Of a DNA stretch of 43,262 bases, positions 1-8,188 are shown in pieces. The number at the start of each line of letters is the position of its first letter. Positions within the stretch are counted from its first letter, which is position 1. The stretch spans positions 1 to 43,262 of the forward strand of contig CAZFIO010000003.1 of NCBI GenBank assembly GCA_964519585.1. Direction: 5' to 3'. This DNA comes from CAZFIO01 sp964519585 (GTDB taxonomy: Bacteria > Bacillota > Clostridia > Tissierellales > Tissierellaceae). The notes under the pieces were generated by a model that worked only from the letters and a program-made list of their open reading frames with translations, made no database searches and was not told the DNA's origin. The position numbers and the translations under genes are program-made.

Positions 1-761
1 ATTTTGTCTTACAGGTATCAGGACTTGTAAAAAAATTTGGTGGACTTACTGCACTAAATGACGTAAATATAGATGTTTCTCCAGGTGAGATTGTAGGAGT
101 TATAGGACCCAATGGTGCTGGAAAAACAACCCTATTCAATGTAGTAACTGGATTTTATCCACCAACAAGTGGCACTATTAAGCTATTGGGAACGGATATT
201 GAGGGCTTAAAGCCATATGAAATTGCAAAAATTGGGTTTGGGAGAACCTTTCAAAATATTCGTCTTTTTAAAAGAATGACAGTACTTGAAAATGTGCTAG
301 TAGCATGTACTAATAAAAATAAAGATGGAATACATGACATCTTGTTTAAAACCAAAAAATACAAGGAAAATCAAAAAGAATCTATAAAACAGGCAGAAGA
401 CATTTTGAAGATATTCAATATGTATGATATGAGATATCACTTGGCAAAGAGTTTACCCTATGGACATCAAAGAAAGTTAGAGATTGCACGTGCCCTAGCA
501 CTAGAGCCAAGACTTCTATTGATTGATGAGCCAGTTGCAGGAATGAATGAAAGTGAAAGTTTGGAGTTATCGGGAATAATCAAGGAGCTATCAGGACTAG
601 GATATACAATTCTTTTGATAGAACACGACATGAGGTTTGTTATGAGTATTTGTGACCGCATATATGTACTGGACCACGGGAAACCAATTGCCCAGGGAAC
701 ACCGAAAGAAATAAAAGAGAATCCTAGGGTAATTGAAGCATATTTGGGAAAAGGTGAATAA
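1..761 (+). CDS. livG: Branched-chain amino acid ABC transporter ATPase LivG (5' partial)
   Basis: ATP-hydrolysing subunit of a Liv-type (HAAT family) amino-acid importer, acting at the inner membrane face. The frame is open from the first complete codon at nt 3, so the true start lies just outside the window; the TTG at 186 is internal because the Walker A motif GPNGAGKTT is encoded upstream of it at nt 105-131. Further along are the LivG-type signature YGHQRKLEIARAL, Walker B LLLIDEP with the following GMNESE, and the switch histidine in IEHDM. It is followed 4 nt later by livF. The permease genes livH and livM, usual partners, would lie upstream outside the window. The family assignment is firm; the transported substrate cannot be read from the ATPase. 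Confidence 0.95.
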   Translation, partial: FVLQVSGLVKKFGGLTALNDVNIDVSPGEIVGVIGPNGAGKTTLFNVVTGFYPPTSGTIKLLGTDIEGLKPYEIAKIGFGRTFQNIRLFKRMTVLENVLVACTNKNKDGIHDILFKTKKYKENQKESIKQAEDILKIFNMYDMRYHLAKSLPYGHQRKLEIARALALEPRLLLIDEPVAGMNESESLELSGIIKELSGLGYTILLIEHDMRFVMSICDRIYVLDHGKPIAQGTPKEIKENPRVIEAYLGKGE

Positions 762-765
762 AGAT

Positions 766-1473
766 ATGAGTATACTAAAAATGGAGAATGTAAGCGTAAA
801 CTATGGTAGTATCGTGGCTTTGAGAGATGTAAACATAGAAGTTAATGAAGGTGAGATTGTTTCATTGATAGGGTCCAATGGTGGAGGTAAATCAACCCTG
901 ATGAAGTCTATTATGGGCTTGGTAAAGGTACAGACAGGAAATATCTTCTATAGGGATAAAAACATTACCAATATAGATACCAGAGATATCGTCAAGAACA
1001 AGATTATCCTAGTACCAGAAGGTAGGCAAATCTTTCCAAAGTTTTCTGTATATGATAATCTCCTACTAGGAGCCTATTTAAGTGATAAAAAAGATATTGA
1101 AAAGAATCTAAAAACAGTTCAAGATTTATTTCCAATTTTAAAAGAAAGAATGCATCAGGCTGGAGGAACTCTTTCAGGAGGAGAGCAACAAATGCTGGCA
1201 GTGGGAAGGGCTATGATGGCTAATCCTAAAATTCTGCTACTTGATGAACCTTCACTTGGGCTAGCACCCTTAATCATAGAAGACATCTTTAGATTAATTG
1301 TAGAAATCAAATCTATGGGCGCAACTATTCTGCTAGTAGAGCAAAATGCAAAAATGGCACTAAAGATTGCTGATAGGGGATATGTATTAGAGACAGGCAA
1401 GGTAGTATCAGGTGGTAAGGCTTCTGACCTGATGAATTCACCTGAAGTAGTAAATGCATATCTGGGAGGCTAA
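766..1473 (+). CDS. livF: Branched-chain amino acid ABC transporter ATPase LivF
   Basis: Second ATPase of the Liv-type importer, pairing with LivG to drive uptake. I place the start at ATG 766 (235 aa, MSILKMENVSVNYG) because an AGGTGA-like ribosome site lies just upstream and the homologous region begins here; a TTG at 733 in the same frame would add 11 residues overlapping livG and is unlikely. Motifs: Walker A GSNGGGKST (Gly in place of the usual Ala before GKST), signature LSGGEQQMLAVGRAM, Walker B ILLLDEPSLGLAP, and VEQNA in the switch region typical of LivF. The gene follows livG by 4 nt, so the two are probably translationally coupled. Confidence 0.95.
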   Translation: MSILKMENVSVNYGSIVALRDVNIEVNEGEIVSLIGSNGGGKSTLMKSIMGLVKVQTGNIFYRDKNITNIDTRDIVKNKIILVPEGRQIFPKFSVYDNLLLGAYLSDKKDIEKNLKTVQDLFPILKERMHQAGGTLSGGEQQMLAVGRAMMANPKILLLDEPSLGLAPLIIEDIFRLIVEIKSMGATILLVEQNAKMALKIADRGYVLETGKVVSGGKASDLMNSPEVVNAYLGG

Positions 1474-1553
1474 GATAAAATTAAGTTTGACAGCTAGGCT
1501 TCAATCTCATTTATGCTTTTTAATAAAAAAATAAAAATTTAGGAGGAGTTTAT

Positions 1554-2723
1554 GTGAAGAGAAGGAAAATTTTCTATATTTTAACAGTCATTTTATTAAT
1601 TGCAACATTTTTTGGCGGATGTTCAGGTGGCTCAGGAAATGGTGATTCTGGTTCTGGTAAGTCTGATAGTGAAGTATATAAGTTTGCTTTATTAGCACCC
1701 TTAACAGGAAACAATGCTCAATATGGAATAACTTATAGAAATACTCTTCAAATCTTGGCAGACAAGGTTAATTCCCAAGGAGGAATAAATGGGAAGAAGA
1801 TAGAACTAGAGGTATATGATGATAAGAATGACCCTAAGGAAAGTGTAAATATTGCTTCAAAAATAGCAGCCAGTAAAGATATCATAGGAGTTATAGGAAG
1901 TCAAACATCCTCTTGTAGTATGGCAGCAGCTCCTATTCTTCAGGAAGCTGGTATCCCTATGATTTCTCCACAAGCTTCTCATCCAGACTTTACAAAAGGT
2001 GGCGAATATATCTTTACAGCTCAAGTAACCCTAGCATACGAAAATCTAAAGGCAGCAGAATATTTAGTAAATAAGCTAGGTGCAAAAAAAGTAGCTATCA
2101 TATATTCTAACGATGACTGGGGAGTAAGTATGTATGATACTCTAAGTAGTGCATTGAAAGAATATCCAGGTGTAGAAGTTGTAGCTGCTGAAACATATAT
2201 TACAAATGAAACCAAAGATTTTACATCCCTAATTTCAAAAATTAAGCAAGTTAATCCAGATGCCCTATTCTTAGCTTCCTTATATTCTGACGGTGGCCAA
2301 ATCATTCAACAAGCTAAAGGACTTGATCTAAATGTGCCATATGTAGGATCAAACACATTTTTTAAAGAAGAATTTATTGAAGTATTTGGAGATGACGTAG
2401 AAGGTGTTACCCTAACCAACACTATAGAATTAGAAACGGATAATGAAGAATATCTATGGCTTTCTGAAGAATACCATAAAGTTACTGGAGCTTTCATAGA
2501 TACCTATGTAACTCAATCATATGATTCACTAAATCTACTATTAGGTGCAGTTGAGAAGGTTGGAGATGATAAAGAGAAGATTAAGGAAGAGCTTCAGAAT
2601 CTTAAAAATTATGTTGGAGTATCAGGAACATTTACTTTTGATGAAAATAGAACACCAGCAAAAGAAGTCTTCATTTATGAAATAAAGGATGGGGAAATAG
2701 TTCAACTTGATTCACTTAGTTAA
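1554..2723 (+). CDS. Liv-type ABC transporter substrate-binding lipoprotein
   Basis: Extracellular solute-binding protein of the Liv/HAAT class (periplasmic-binding fold type I), 389 aa. GTG start at 1554 behind AGGAGGAG. The N-terminus has a basic start, a hydrophobic stretch at residues 6-20 and a lipobox-like FFGGC with Cys23 as the predicted lipid anchor; a Gly/Ser-rich linker follows. The mature protein carries family features such as FALLAPLTGNNAQYG and the segment GVIGSQTSSCSMAAAPI. It lies 80 nt after livF; a TTGACA at 1487-1492 in that gap could be a weak extra -35 box, but the match for a -10 is poor. Placement after the two ATPases means the importer is encoded as one unit. The ligand is unknown; amino acids, amides and urea are all bound by this family. 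Confidence 0.92.
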   Translation: MKRRKIFYILTVILLIATFFGGCSGGSGNGDSGSGKSDSEVYKFALLAPLTGNNAQYGITYRNTLQILADKVNSQGGINGKKIELEVYDDKNDPKESVNIASKIAASKDIIGVIGSQTSSCSMAAAPILQEAGIPMISPQASHPDFTKGGEYIFTAQVTLAYENLKAAEYLVNKLGAKKVAIIYSNDDWGVSMYDTLSSALKEYPGVEVVAAETYITNETKDFTSLISKIKQVNPDALFLASLYSDGGQIIQQAKGLDLNVPYVGSNTFFKEEFIEVFGDDVEGVTLTNTIELETDNEEYLWLSEEYHKVTGAFIDTYVTQSYDSLNLLLGAVEKVGDDKEKIKEELQNLKNYVGVSGTFTFDENRTPAKEVFIYEIKDGEIVQLDSLS

Positions 2724-2785
2724 GGATCTTACTTTTATAATAATTAATTAAAGCTATAAAATAATTTATTTAAGGGAGGAAACTA

Positions 2786-3931
2786 ATGAACTTAGAAAAT
2801 TTACCTGTAATAGATAATCATTGCCATCCATTTCCTACTAATCGTTTGCCAAATGAAACTGAACGTATGTGGTCACTTTCATTAAATAAATTACCTTTAG
2901 AAGATATTAGGAATATGAGTTTTTATCAAATGTCTGTAGAAGAAATGAGAAGGTTTCACAATCTAGATACTAATCTTTCACAACCTGAGGTTATAGAGAA
3001 AATAAAAGAAATATATCTGAATGATCCAGAAAAGTATATTGAAAAATTATGGGAAGATATTAATTTAAAAATGATCATAGCAGACGTAGGTTCCCCAGTA
3101 ACAGATATAAGGTTGACAAAAGATGAATTAAATGAATTTGACGAAATAAACAAATCAGTAAAGATAGGAAAAGTTAATAGGATAGAGAGAGTTACAGATG
3201 ATTTATTAAAAGAAGAGCTTTCATTTGATGAATTTAAAATTAGATTTATCGAAAATACAAATAAAATGATTGCTGACCAGGAACTAATCTCACTTAAGTC
3301 AATAATTGCTTATAAAACAGGATTAGGGATTGAACCTAAAAATGAAACTGAGGTAAGGAAAGGCTACTATGCCTATCTTGCAGATAAGACTGACGAAAGT
3401 GCAGCAAAAATCATAAGGGACTATGCATTTTTAATGGGGGCAAAAGTTGCAGCAGACAATGATATACCTTTGCAAATTCATACAGGAGCTGGGGATAGTC
3501 CACTTAGTAACCTGACAATTAATAACCCCTTATTAATGTATGAGGCTATTAATCACGAAATGTGTAAAAACACAAAAATTGTAATGGTTCACGCAGGTTA
3601 TCCAAATGTAGAATACGCTGCCTACCTTGTGGGACAATATGAAAATATGTATTTAGATGTATCATCAATGTGCCCATATGCTGGTCATGCAGTAGATGGA
3701 AAACTAAGGGCCATATTTGAAATAGCACCTTTCAACAAAGTACTATATGGGTCTGATGGTTCAGGTATGCCAGATTTTATCTGGTTTGGTGCAAAATATT
3801 TCAAGAGAGTATTAGGAAAGACACTACAAAATCTTATTGATGACAATGTAATTACTGAGGAATATGCCATGAAGGCAGCCAAGATGGTATTGACTGAAAA
3901 TGCAAAGAAAGTGTACAAGCTTGATATTTAG
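2786..3931 (+). CDS. Amidohydrolase family 2 (metal-dependent hydrolase)
   Basis: Predicted cytoplasmic TIM-barrel amidohydrolase, 381 aa, ATG start behind AAGGGAGGAAA. Metal-ligand motifs of the family are visible in order: H12-C-H14 in IDNHCHP, a central histidine in LQIHTGAGD (about residue 232), a second in VMVHAGYP (about 272), and the aspartate in LYGSDGSGMP (about 321). These resemble the amidohydrolase_2 group that includes the FluG N-terminal domain and gamma-glutamyl or decarboxylating enzymes. No terminator is visible between the binding-protein gene and this one (62 nt gap), so it may be co-transcribed with the importer and act on the imported compound. That functional link is inference; the exact reaction is not determined. 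Confidence 0.85.
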   Translation: MNLENLPVIDNHCHPFPTNRLPNETERMWSLSLNKLPLEDIRNMSFYQMSVEEMRRFHNLDTNLSQPEVIEKIKEIYLNDPEKYIEKLWEDINLKMIIADVGSPVTDIRLTKDELNEFDEINKSVKIGKVNRIERVTDDLLKEELSFDEFKIRFIENTNKMIADQELISLKSIIAYKTGLGIEPKNETEVRKGYYAYLADKTDESAAKIIRDYAFLMGAKVAADNDIPLQIHTGAGDSPLSNLTINNPLLMYEAINHEMCKNTKIVMVHAGYPNVEYAAYLVGQYENMYLDVSSMCPYAGHAVDGKLRAIFEIAPFNKVLYGSDGSGMPDFIWFGAKYFKRVLGKTLQNLIDDNVITEEYAMKAAKMVLTENAKKVYKLDI

Positions 3932-3937
3932 ATAAAA

Positions 3938-4058
3938 CCAGCTAAACATATAACCTTGTAAAGCAATCCAGCTAAAAGTAGTTTTTGAAGGTAACTTTCA
4001 AAGAAAAAGATTTTATAAGCAGGAGCTTATAGGGTTAAAATTTAAAAGTTACCTTCAA
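3938..4058 (+). promoter_or_regulatory. Structured leader with nested, mutually exclusive hairpins upstream of GcvT-like gene
   Basis: The gap between the amidohydrolase and the GcvT-like gene holds a 9-bp direct repeat CCAGCTAAA (3938-3946, 3968-3976). A perfect 14-bp inverted repeat follows (TTGAAGGTAACTTT 3985-3998 with its complement at 4045-4058), enclosing a hairpin ATAAGC-AGGA-GCTTAT (4015-4030). The left arm can instead fold on itself as TTTGAAGG-TAA-CTTTCAAA (3984-4002, one G-U pair). Local and long-range pairings exclude each other. The right arm ends 18 nt before the AGGAGGG ribosome site. It does not match glycine or tetrahydrofolate riboswitch consensus sequences that I know. It could also be a protein operator. 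Confidence 0.45.
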
Positions 4059-4090
4059 GAAGATATAAAATATATTAGGAGGGAAGTAAA

Positions 4091-5191
4091 ATGAAGAAAT
4101 CACCATTTTATTTTTTACATGTGGCAGAAGGAGCAACCATGGGAACCGGAGCATGGAGCACGCCACAAAAGTATACAGATCCAGTAGAAGAGCATAATGC
4201 AGTTAGGAACAATGTAGGGATAACAGACTTTACTACCATGGGAAAATTTGACGTAAAAGGAAAAGAAGCAAAAGAATTTGTCCAAAAGATGATAGTAAAT
4301 GATGTAAATAAATTAAGCCCTGGGGACGTATTGTATTCAACCATGGTAAATGAAGACGGTGGAATCTATGATGATACAACCGTATACTGTTTCAATGAAG
4401 AACACTATTGGATAGTAGGAAGTACAGCAGGAAGGGATAAGGACAATCTCAGATTTAAGGAATACAGCAAGGATATGGAAGCCTATGTTACTGATGTAAC
4501 TTCAGCCTATGGACTGCTTTCAATCCAAGGTCCAAAATCCAGAGACTTAATAAATAGTATCTGTAGCCCAAGCCTAGATGATGTAAAATACTTCCAATTT
4601 AAAGAAGTAGAAATAGCAGGTTGCCCGATACTAGCATCAAGAACTGGATTCACAGGAGAATTAGGCTTTGAATTGTATATACAAGCAGAAGATTGCCCTC
4701 ATGTATGGGAAGAAGTAGCAAAATCAGGAAAAGAGTTTGATGCAAAATATTGTGGATTAACAACAGCAGGAGGTACCTTAAGGCTAGAGAAAGGCTATAT
4801 AGGAGGAAAAGACTACGGTGAGCATACAAATCCATACGAAGTAGGACTAGGATGGAGTGTTGCTTTAGATACAGACTTTATAGGTCGAGATGCCCTAGCA
4901 GAAGTAAAGAAAAATGGTCCTGAAAAGAAATTAACAGGCTTTAAAATAGAAGATAAAAACCTTATAGCGTCAAGTGGTGCAGAAGTCTTGGTAGATGATA
5001 AAATAATTGGTAGAGTAACAAGTGCTGCTCTATCAGTAACATATGATATCAGCTTTGGTATGGTTCTAATAGATGCCAAATATGCGGTTGAAGGAGAAAG
5101 AGTAAAAATCAGATTTGATAATCAGTTAGTTGATACTACAATTATAAATAAAACTATACATGATCCAAAAGGTGAACGTTTAAGGGTTTAG
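4091..5191 (+). CDS. GcvT-like aminomethyltransferase (T-protein/DmdA family)
   Basis: Folate-dependent methyl- or methylene-transferring protein of the glycine-cleavage T-protein family, 366 aa (usual length), predicted cytoplasmic. ATG start behind AGGAGGG. Family landmarks: N-terminal substitution of the typical HxxxGA region by MGTGAWSTPQKY, GGIYDDTTVY containing the conserved aspartate region, RTGFTGELGFELY, and RLEKGYIGGKDYGEHTNPYE followed by LGWSV. No gcvH or gcvP lies near it, so it is probably not the glycine-cleavage enzyme itself. Like DmdA, sarcosine- or dimethylglycine-type relatives, it may move a one-carbon group from a small substrate to tetrahydrofolate. With the importer and amidohydrolase just upstream, a small catabolic locus for a methylated or amide compound is plausible (inference). 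Confidence 0.85.
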   Translation: MKKSPFYFLHVAEGATMGTGAWSTPQKYTDPVEEHNAVRNNVGITDFTTMGKFDVKGKEAKEFVQKMIVNDVNKLSPGDVLYSTMVNEDGGIYDDTTVYCFNEEHYWIVGSTAGRDKDNLRFKEYSKDMEAYVTDVTSAYGLLSIQGPKSRDLINSICSPSLDDVKYFQFKEVEIAGCPILASRTGFTGELGFELYIQAEDCPHVWEEVAKSGKEFDAKYCGLTTAGGTLRLEKGYIGGKDYGEHTNPYEVGLGWSVALDTDFIGRDALAEVKKNGPEKKLTGFKIEDKNLIASSGAEVLVDDKIIGRVTSAALSVTYDISFGMVLIDAKYAVEGERVKIRFDNQLVDTTIINKTIHDPKGERLRV

Positions 5192-5211
5192 CACATAGCA
5201 GATATACAAGA

Positions 5212-5246
5212 TACGGCCAAGGGAAAGACCCTTTGGCTGTATTTAA
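5212..5246 (+). terminator. Intrinsic terminator after GcvT-like gene
   Basis: Stem TACGGCCAAGGG (5212-5223) pairs with CCCTTTGGCTGTA (to 5241) with two G-U pairs around a six-base loop, followed by TTTAAT. It closes the livG-to-gcvT-like unit. Confidence 0.65.
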
Positions 5247-5509
5247 TCATATATGCCACTTATATATCTCTAGTAAATAGATGCAGGAAAATTAAGAGGT
5301 TTGTTGTTGTAAAAAGGTAGTGTGAAATAGTTTGTGTTCCATTCATCCAAGCTAAGGAATTTTGATGAAATTTAAAACTATTATAGTTGCTAATTTAAAG
5401 AATTGGTGTTGAATAATCTTAAATTTAGCTTTATATAAATTTTACACAAGAAATTTAAGCTGTCAAGGTTTGCAGCTAATCTTTTAGAAAATACTATTTA
5501 GTAGTAGCC

Positions 5510-5570
5510 AAAATGTGGGGCTTGTGGGTAAGAGTTTTTTTCTTATCCACAAACCCACATTTTTTATTTT
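5510..5570. terminator. Long bidirectional hairpin terminator inside the IS
   Basis: A near-perfect stem of about 22 bp runs from AAAATGTGGG (5510-5519) through TTGTGGGTAAGA to TCTTATCCACAA and CCCACATTTT (to 5563), with a T-rich loop and T-runs on either strand. It sits directly behind the transposase stop and would both end transposase mRNA and block read-through into the element. Confidence 0.75.
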
Positions 5571-6791
5571 CTAGTCTTCAAGGACTTCAGCAAAAAATAT
5601 TTGAAGCTGACCTACTATTTGGTCCCATCCTCTCATCCTGCTTGTCCACTTAGTTGTAGCATTTACCATAGCTAAATATAGGCTTTTTTCTAAGGAAAAA
5701 TCCGTTGGGAAGATAGCTTTATTTTTTGTTACTTTCCTAAGTTGCCTATTAAAGTTTTCTATTGCATTTGTTGTATACATAAGTTTCCTTATTTCTGGTG
5801 GATATTTAAAGAAGGTTGATAATTCTGCCCAGTTATTTTCCCAGTTATTTACACAGGATGGATATTTTTTACTCCACTTTTCCTCAAAGTAACCTAGTTG
5901 TATGAAGGCTATTTCTTCTGTATTTGCCTTGCAAATGGTTTTCAAGTCATTCATTAACTCTTTTATATCCTTATAGCCTACATACCTTGTAGAGCTTCTT
6001 ATTTGATGGATTATGCACTTTTGTATTTCAGCTTTTGGATATACTGCTGTCATTGCTTGACTAAAGCCTGGAAGGTTATCTGTTGAGAATATTAATACAT
6101 TTTTTAATCCCCTGTTTTTTAGATCATTTAATACCATTGACCAATATTTTGATGTTTCATTTTCACCTACATACATGCCCAGTACTTCTTTAAATCAATC
6201 CATGGTATAAGCTAATACTATATATACTGCTTTTTTTTCTATAATACCATTATCTCTTACATTGTAATGGATGGCATCCATAAATACGAAGGGATAGACT
6301 TCTTCTAAAGGTCTTTGTCTCCATTCTTCTATGGTTGGCAGGATTTTATTAGTCATTTTTGTTACCATGGATTTTGATAGTCCAAATCCATAGATTTCTT
6401 GTATATGGCTTGATACATCCCTCGTTGTCATTCCTCTTCCATACATGGAGATTATCTGATTTTCTATGTTTGATATGTCTTTTTCGTATTTCTTTACTAC
6501 CTGGGGCTCAAAGGATCCTTCTCTGTCTCTTGGAACATTAATTTCCATTTCACCATTACTTGATTTTAATGTTTTTTTACTGTAGCCATCTCTGGTGTTT
6601 AAGCCTAAGGGTTCTTCACCATAATCATAGTCTAAGTGTTCATCTAGCTCTGCTTTTAGCATTTCTTCTAAAAGACCTGATGTTAGATCTTTTAATGCTT
6701 CCTGAATATCACCTGCTGTCTCTGGTTGGTATTCCTCTCTTATTAGGTCTAATAGTTTTTGATTTTTTCTTTCTGGTCTTTTTCTTGCCAT
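5571..6791 (-). pseudogene. IS256-family transposase split by an in-frame TGA
   Basis: DDE transposase of the IS256 (mutator-like) family. ATG at 6791 behind AAGGAG. The first 198 codons end at a TGA at 6197-6195; the same frame then continues without shift to 5571, giving about 406 codons in total, normal for the family. Catalytic landmarks are present on both sides: first Asp in FMDAIHYNVRDNG before the stop; second Asp in FSTDNLPGFSQAM and Glu in NAIENFNRQLRK after it. The TGA falls in the context AYTMD-stop-FKEVLGMYVGENE. Intact relatives, as I recall them, have Gly (GGA) there, so a single G-to-T change explains it. The element is therefore probably not autonomously mobile, unless suppressed or complemented. 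There are no Sec-family features around this TGA. Confidence 0.88.
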
Positions 6792-6983
6792 TAGAAAATC
6801 CTCCTTATTAAGATATTTTTATTTTACCTTAACTTGGAGGATTATCATACACAAATTATTTCACATTCTCTATAAAAATCCTATTTAATAGCTGGTATTT
6901 ATCTTTTTGTTTCATATTAATCACCTCCCTGTTTAAAAGGTCAAAGGAAGTTGGCCCTTTTCAGAAACACACTTCCCATTCTC

Positions 6984-7259
6984 CTAAAACCATATATATA
7001 TGCCCCTACGATAACCATAAATTACTACTCCTATTGTTATTAAAATTAAAATAAGAAAGTTCATAGGTTTTCGTTCCTCAACTTCCATTATTAGTGTTAA
7101 GACATATATCAATAAACCAAAGATGAAAATTACAAGTAGAGGATTTAACCGCCAGTTTGCTGGATATCTATATGCAATAAAAGCATATGCAAATATAAAA
7201 ATTGCACCAATATAATATATCCTATGTAATACTTTGCCTATTTTCCCCTTATCGGCCAT
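6984..7259 (-). CDS. Small hypothetical membrane protein
   Basis: A 91-aa product from ATG 7259; GTG 7268 and TTG 7262 in the same frame are alternatives, all served by AAGGAAGG at 7278-7271. The protein has a short basic cytoplasmic start (MADKGKIGKVLHR) and three hydrophobic segments: YYIGAIFIFAYAFIAY, PLLVIFIFGLLIYVLTLIM and FLILILITIGVVIYGY. These predict three membrane passes with a short charged loop (EVEERKP) between the second and third. No motif or family is recognised. It stands alone between the IS and an AT-rich 250-bp gap. Base composition is like its neighbours. The membrane location is a firm prediction; the function is unknown. Confidence 0.7.
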   Translation of the reverse strand: MADKGKIGKVLHRIYYIGAIFIFAYAFIAYRYPANWRLNPLLVIFIFGLLIYVLTLIMEVEERKPMNFLILILITIGVVIYGYRRGIYIWF

Positions 7260-7475
7260 CAAAAACACATCCTTCCTTAAGGTTTAGTATATATAAAACC
7301 TTATTTAGTGTCCAGACTTAAAAGCTGACATTAGAAACTTGAAAGGTTTCTGGTTAAATACATCTGTATAGACCTTATACCCCTGTTTAATCCTGTTCTC
7401 TATCTTTACTATTAATTACTCATATATTTCAGTTTTATTACTTAAAATTTATCTTTTGTATTAGTATATTCAAGC

Positions 7476-7516
7476 TAGGGACCACGGAGACGTTTTTCAT
7501 GGTCCCTAAGTTTTTT
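7476..7516 (+). terminator. Plus-strand-oriented intrinsic terminator with no plus-strand gene upstream
   Basis: Stem TAGGGACCA (7476-7484) and TGGTCCCTA (7500-7508) with a 15-base loop, followed on the + strand by AAG and six T (7511-7516). The neighbouring genes are both on the minus strand, and the minus-strand side of the stem has no T-run. The 7269-7475 stretch upstream is AT-rich and holds no plausible protein gene. The hairpin may still act for the DsbA-like gene on the minus strand, or may end an unannotated + transcript. Confidence 0.6.
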
Positions 7517-8107
7517 CTATTCTAGTAAATCCCTTTTAAACCTTTCATAATCCTTAAGCCTAGTTACATGCTTTTCACCATTGATGATAAAGGTTGGAAC
7601 ACTTTCAATATTGTAGACCCTACTTAGCCTAGCGGCTTCTTCTATTTGCTGGTCAAACCTACCACTGTCAATTTCTTCATTCATCTCATTGATATCCAAA
7701 TCTAGGGACTGGGCTAACTGGTTTATTACTTGAGGGTCACCTACATTTTTACCCAATTCAAATATATATCTAAAGGCTTCCTTAGAAAATTCATAGAAAA
7801 GTTCTTTTTCTTCAGCATATAGTGCTGCCTTATGAAGCCTATTGGTGTTGAACTTTTTACTTTTATTTATATGGTTTAAATTATATTCCTTGCCTAGACG
7901 TTCAATTCTTTTATAGGCCATTTCAATTCTTTCTGCTGGTATAGAATCTTTTAAATCAGCTCCCTCAAGTGGGACCTTAGGATCTAGAATATAGGGAAAG
8001 TAAAGAATTTCTATATCTTCCCTTTCCTTTCTTAGCTTATCAGCAATAGAAAAACCTATATAGCAAAAAGGACAAGCATAGTCAGAAAACACCTTAATAT
8101 TTATCAT
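7517..8107 (-). CDS. DsbA-family (FrnE-like) thiol oxidoreductase
   Basis: Predicted cytoplasmic 196-aa protein of the DsbA/FrnE (DSBA-like thioredoxin) group; no signal peptide. The redox motif is C12-P-F-C15 in FSDYACPFCYIG, and the cis-proline region is SVPTFIINGE near residue 170, with a helical insertion between as expected for DsbA folds. Start ATG 8107 (MINIKVFSDY). FrnE relatives act in polyketide biosynthesis in Streptomyces or as disulfide isomerases in other bacteria, so the natural partner is open. It is transcribed alone. It is one of several thiol-related genes in the window, but sits far from the cluster at 23.7-28.0 kb. Family confidence is high, specific role low. Confidence 0.88.
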   Translation of the reverse strand: MINIKVFSDYACPFCYIGFSIADKLRKEREDIEILYFPYILDPKVPLEGADLKDSIPAERIEMAYKRIERLGKEYNLNHINKSKKFNTNRLHKAALYAEEKELFYEFSKEAFRYIFELGKNVGDPQVINQLAQSLDLDINEMNEEIDSGRFDQQIEEAARLSRVYNIESVPTFIINGEKHVTRLKDYERFKRDLLE

Positions 8108-8188
8108 TATATCAACTCCTAATCTTATACTCTATCTTCTTATACCCAAAACAAGCCTACAAAAGCATGATGGAGGTATTTCATAGTG

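Larger units (their letters stand above)
5316..6870 (-). mobile_element. IS256-family insertion sequence (about 1.55 kb, defective)
   Basis: Ends are marked by imperfect terminal inverted repeats: TGTGAAATAGTTTGTGT at 5321-5337 and its counterpart TGTGAAATAATTTGTGT read on the minus strand at 6865-6849 (16 of 17 identical), with weaker similarity continuing inward (CATCCAAGCTAAGG versus AATCCTCCAAGTTAAGG). Flanks TGTAAAAA (5308-5315) and TATAAAAA (6871-6878) look like an 8-bp target duplication with one later change, the size expected for IS256. The boundaries at 5316 and 6870 follow from that duplication. The single transposase gene is on the minus strand and contains a nonsense codon. Some 230 bp between the left end and the transposase stop hold only a strong bidirectional terminator. 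Confidence 0.85.
5260..6915 (-). pseudogene. Possible 30-codon ORF interrupted by the IS
   Basis: On the minus strand a strong ribosome site AGGGAGGTGA (6930-6921) precedes ATG 6915 and 15 codons beginning MKQKDKYQLLNRIF, which run into the IS right end at 6871. If the IS and one target copy are removed, the frame continues from 5307 as TTNLLIFLHLFTRDI and stops at 5262-5260 (TAA), giving 30 aa with a hydrophobic second half. The strong ribosome site and retained frame suggest a real small membrane peptide, but an ORF this short can occur by chance. No family is recognised. Confidence 0.28.

Noticed and set aside
6195..6197. TGA in the IS256 transposase as a selenocysteine codon
   Set aside because: The position is Gly, not Cys, in relatives as I recall them, no CxxU-like motif is present, and no hairpin at SECIS distance was seen; a point nonsense change is simpler.
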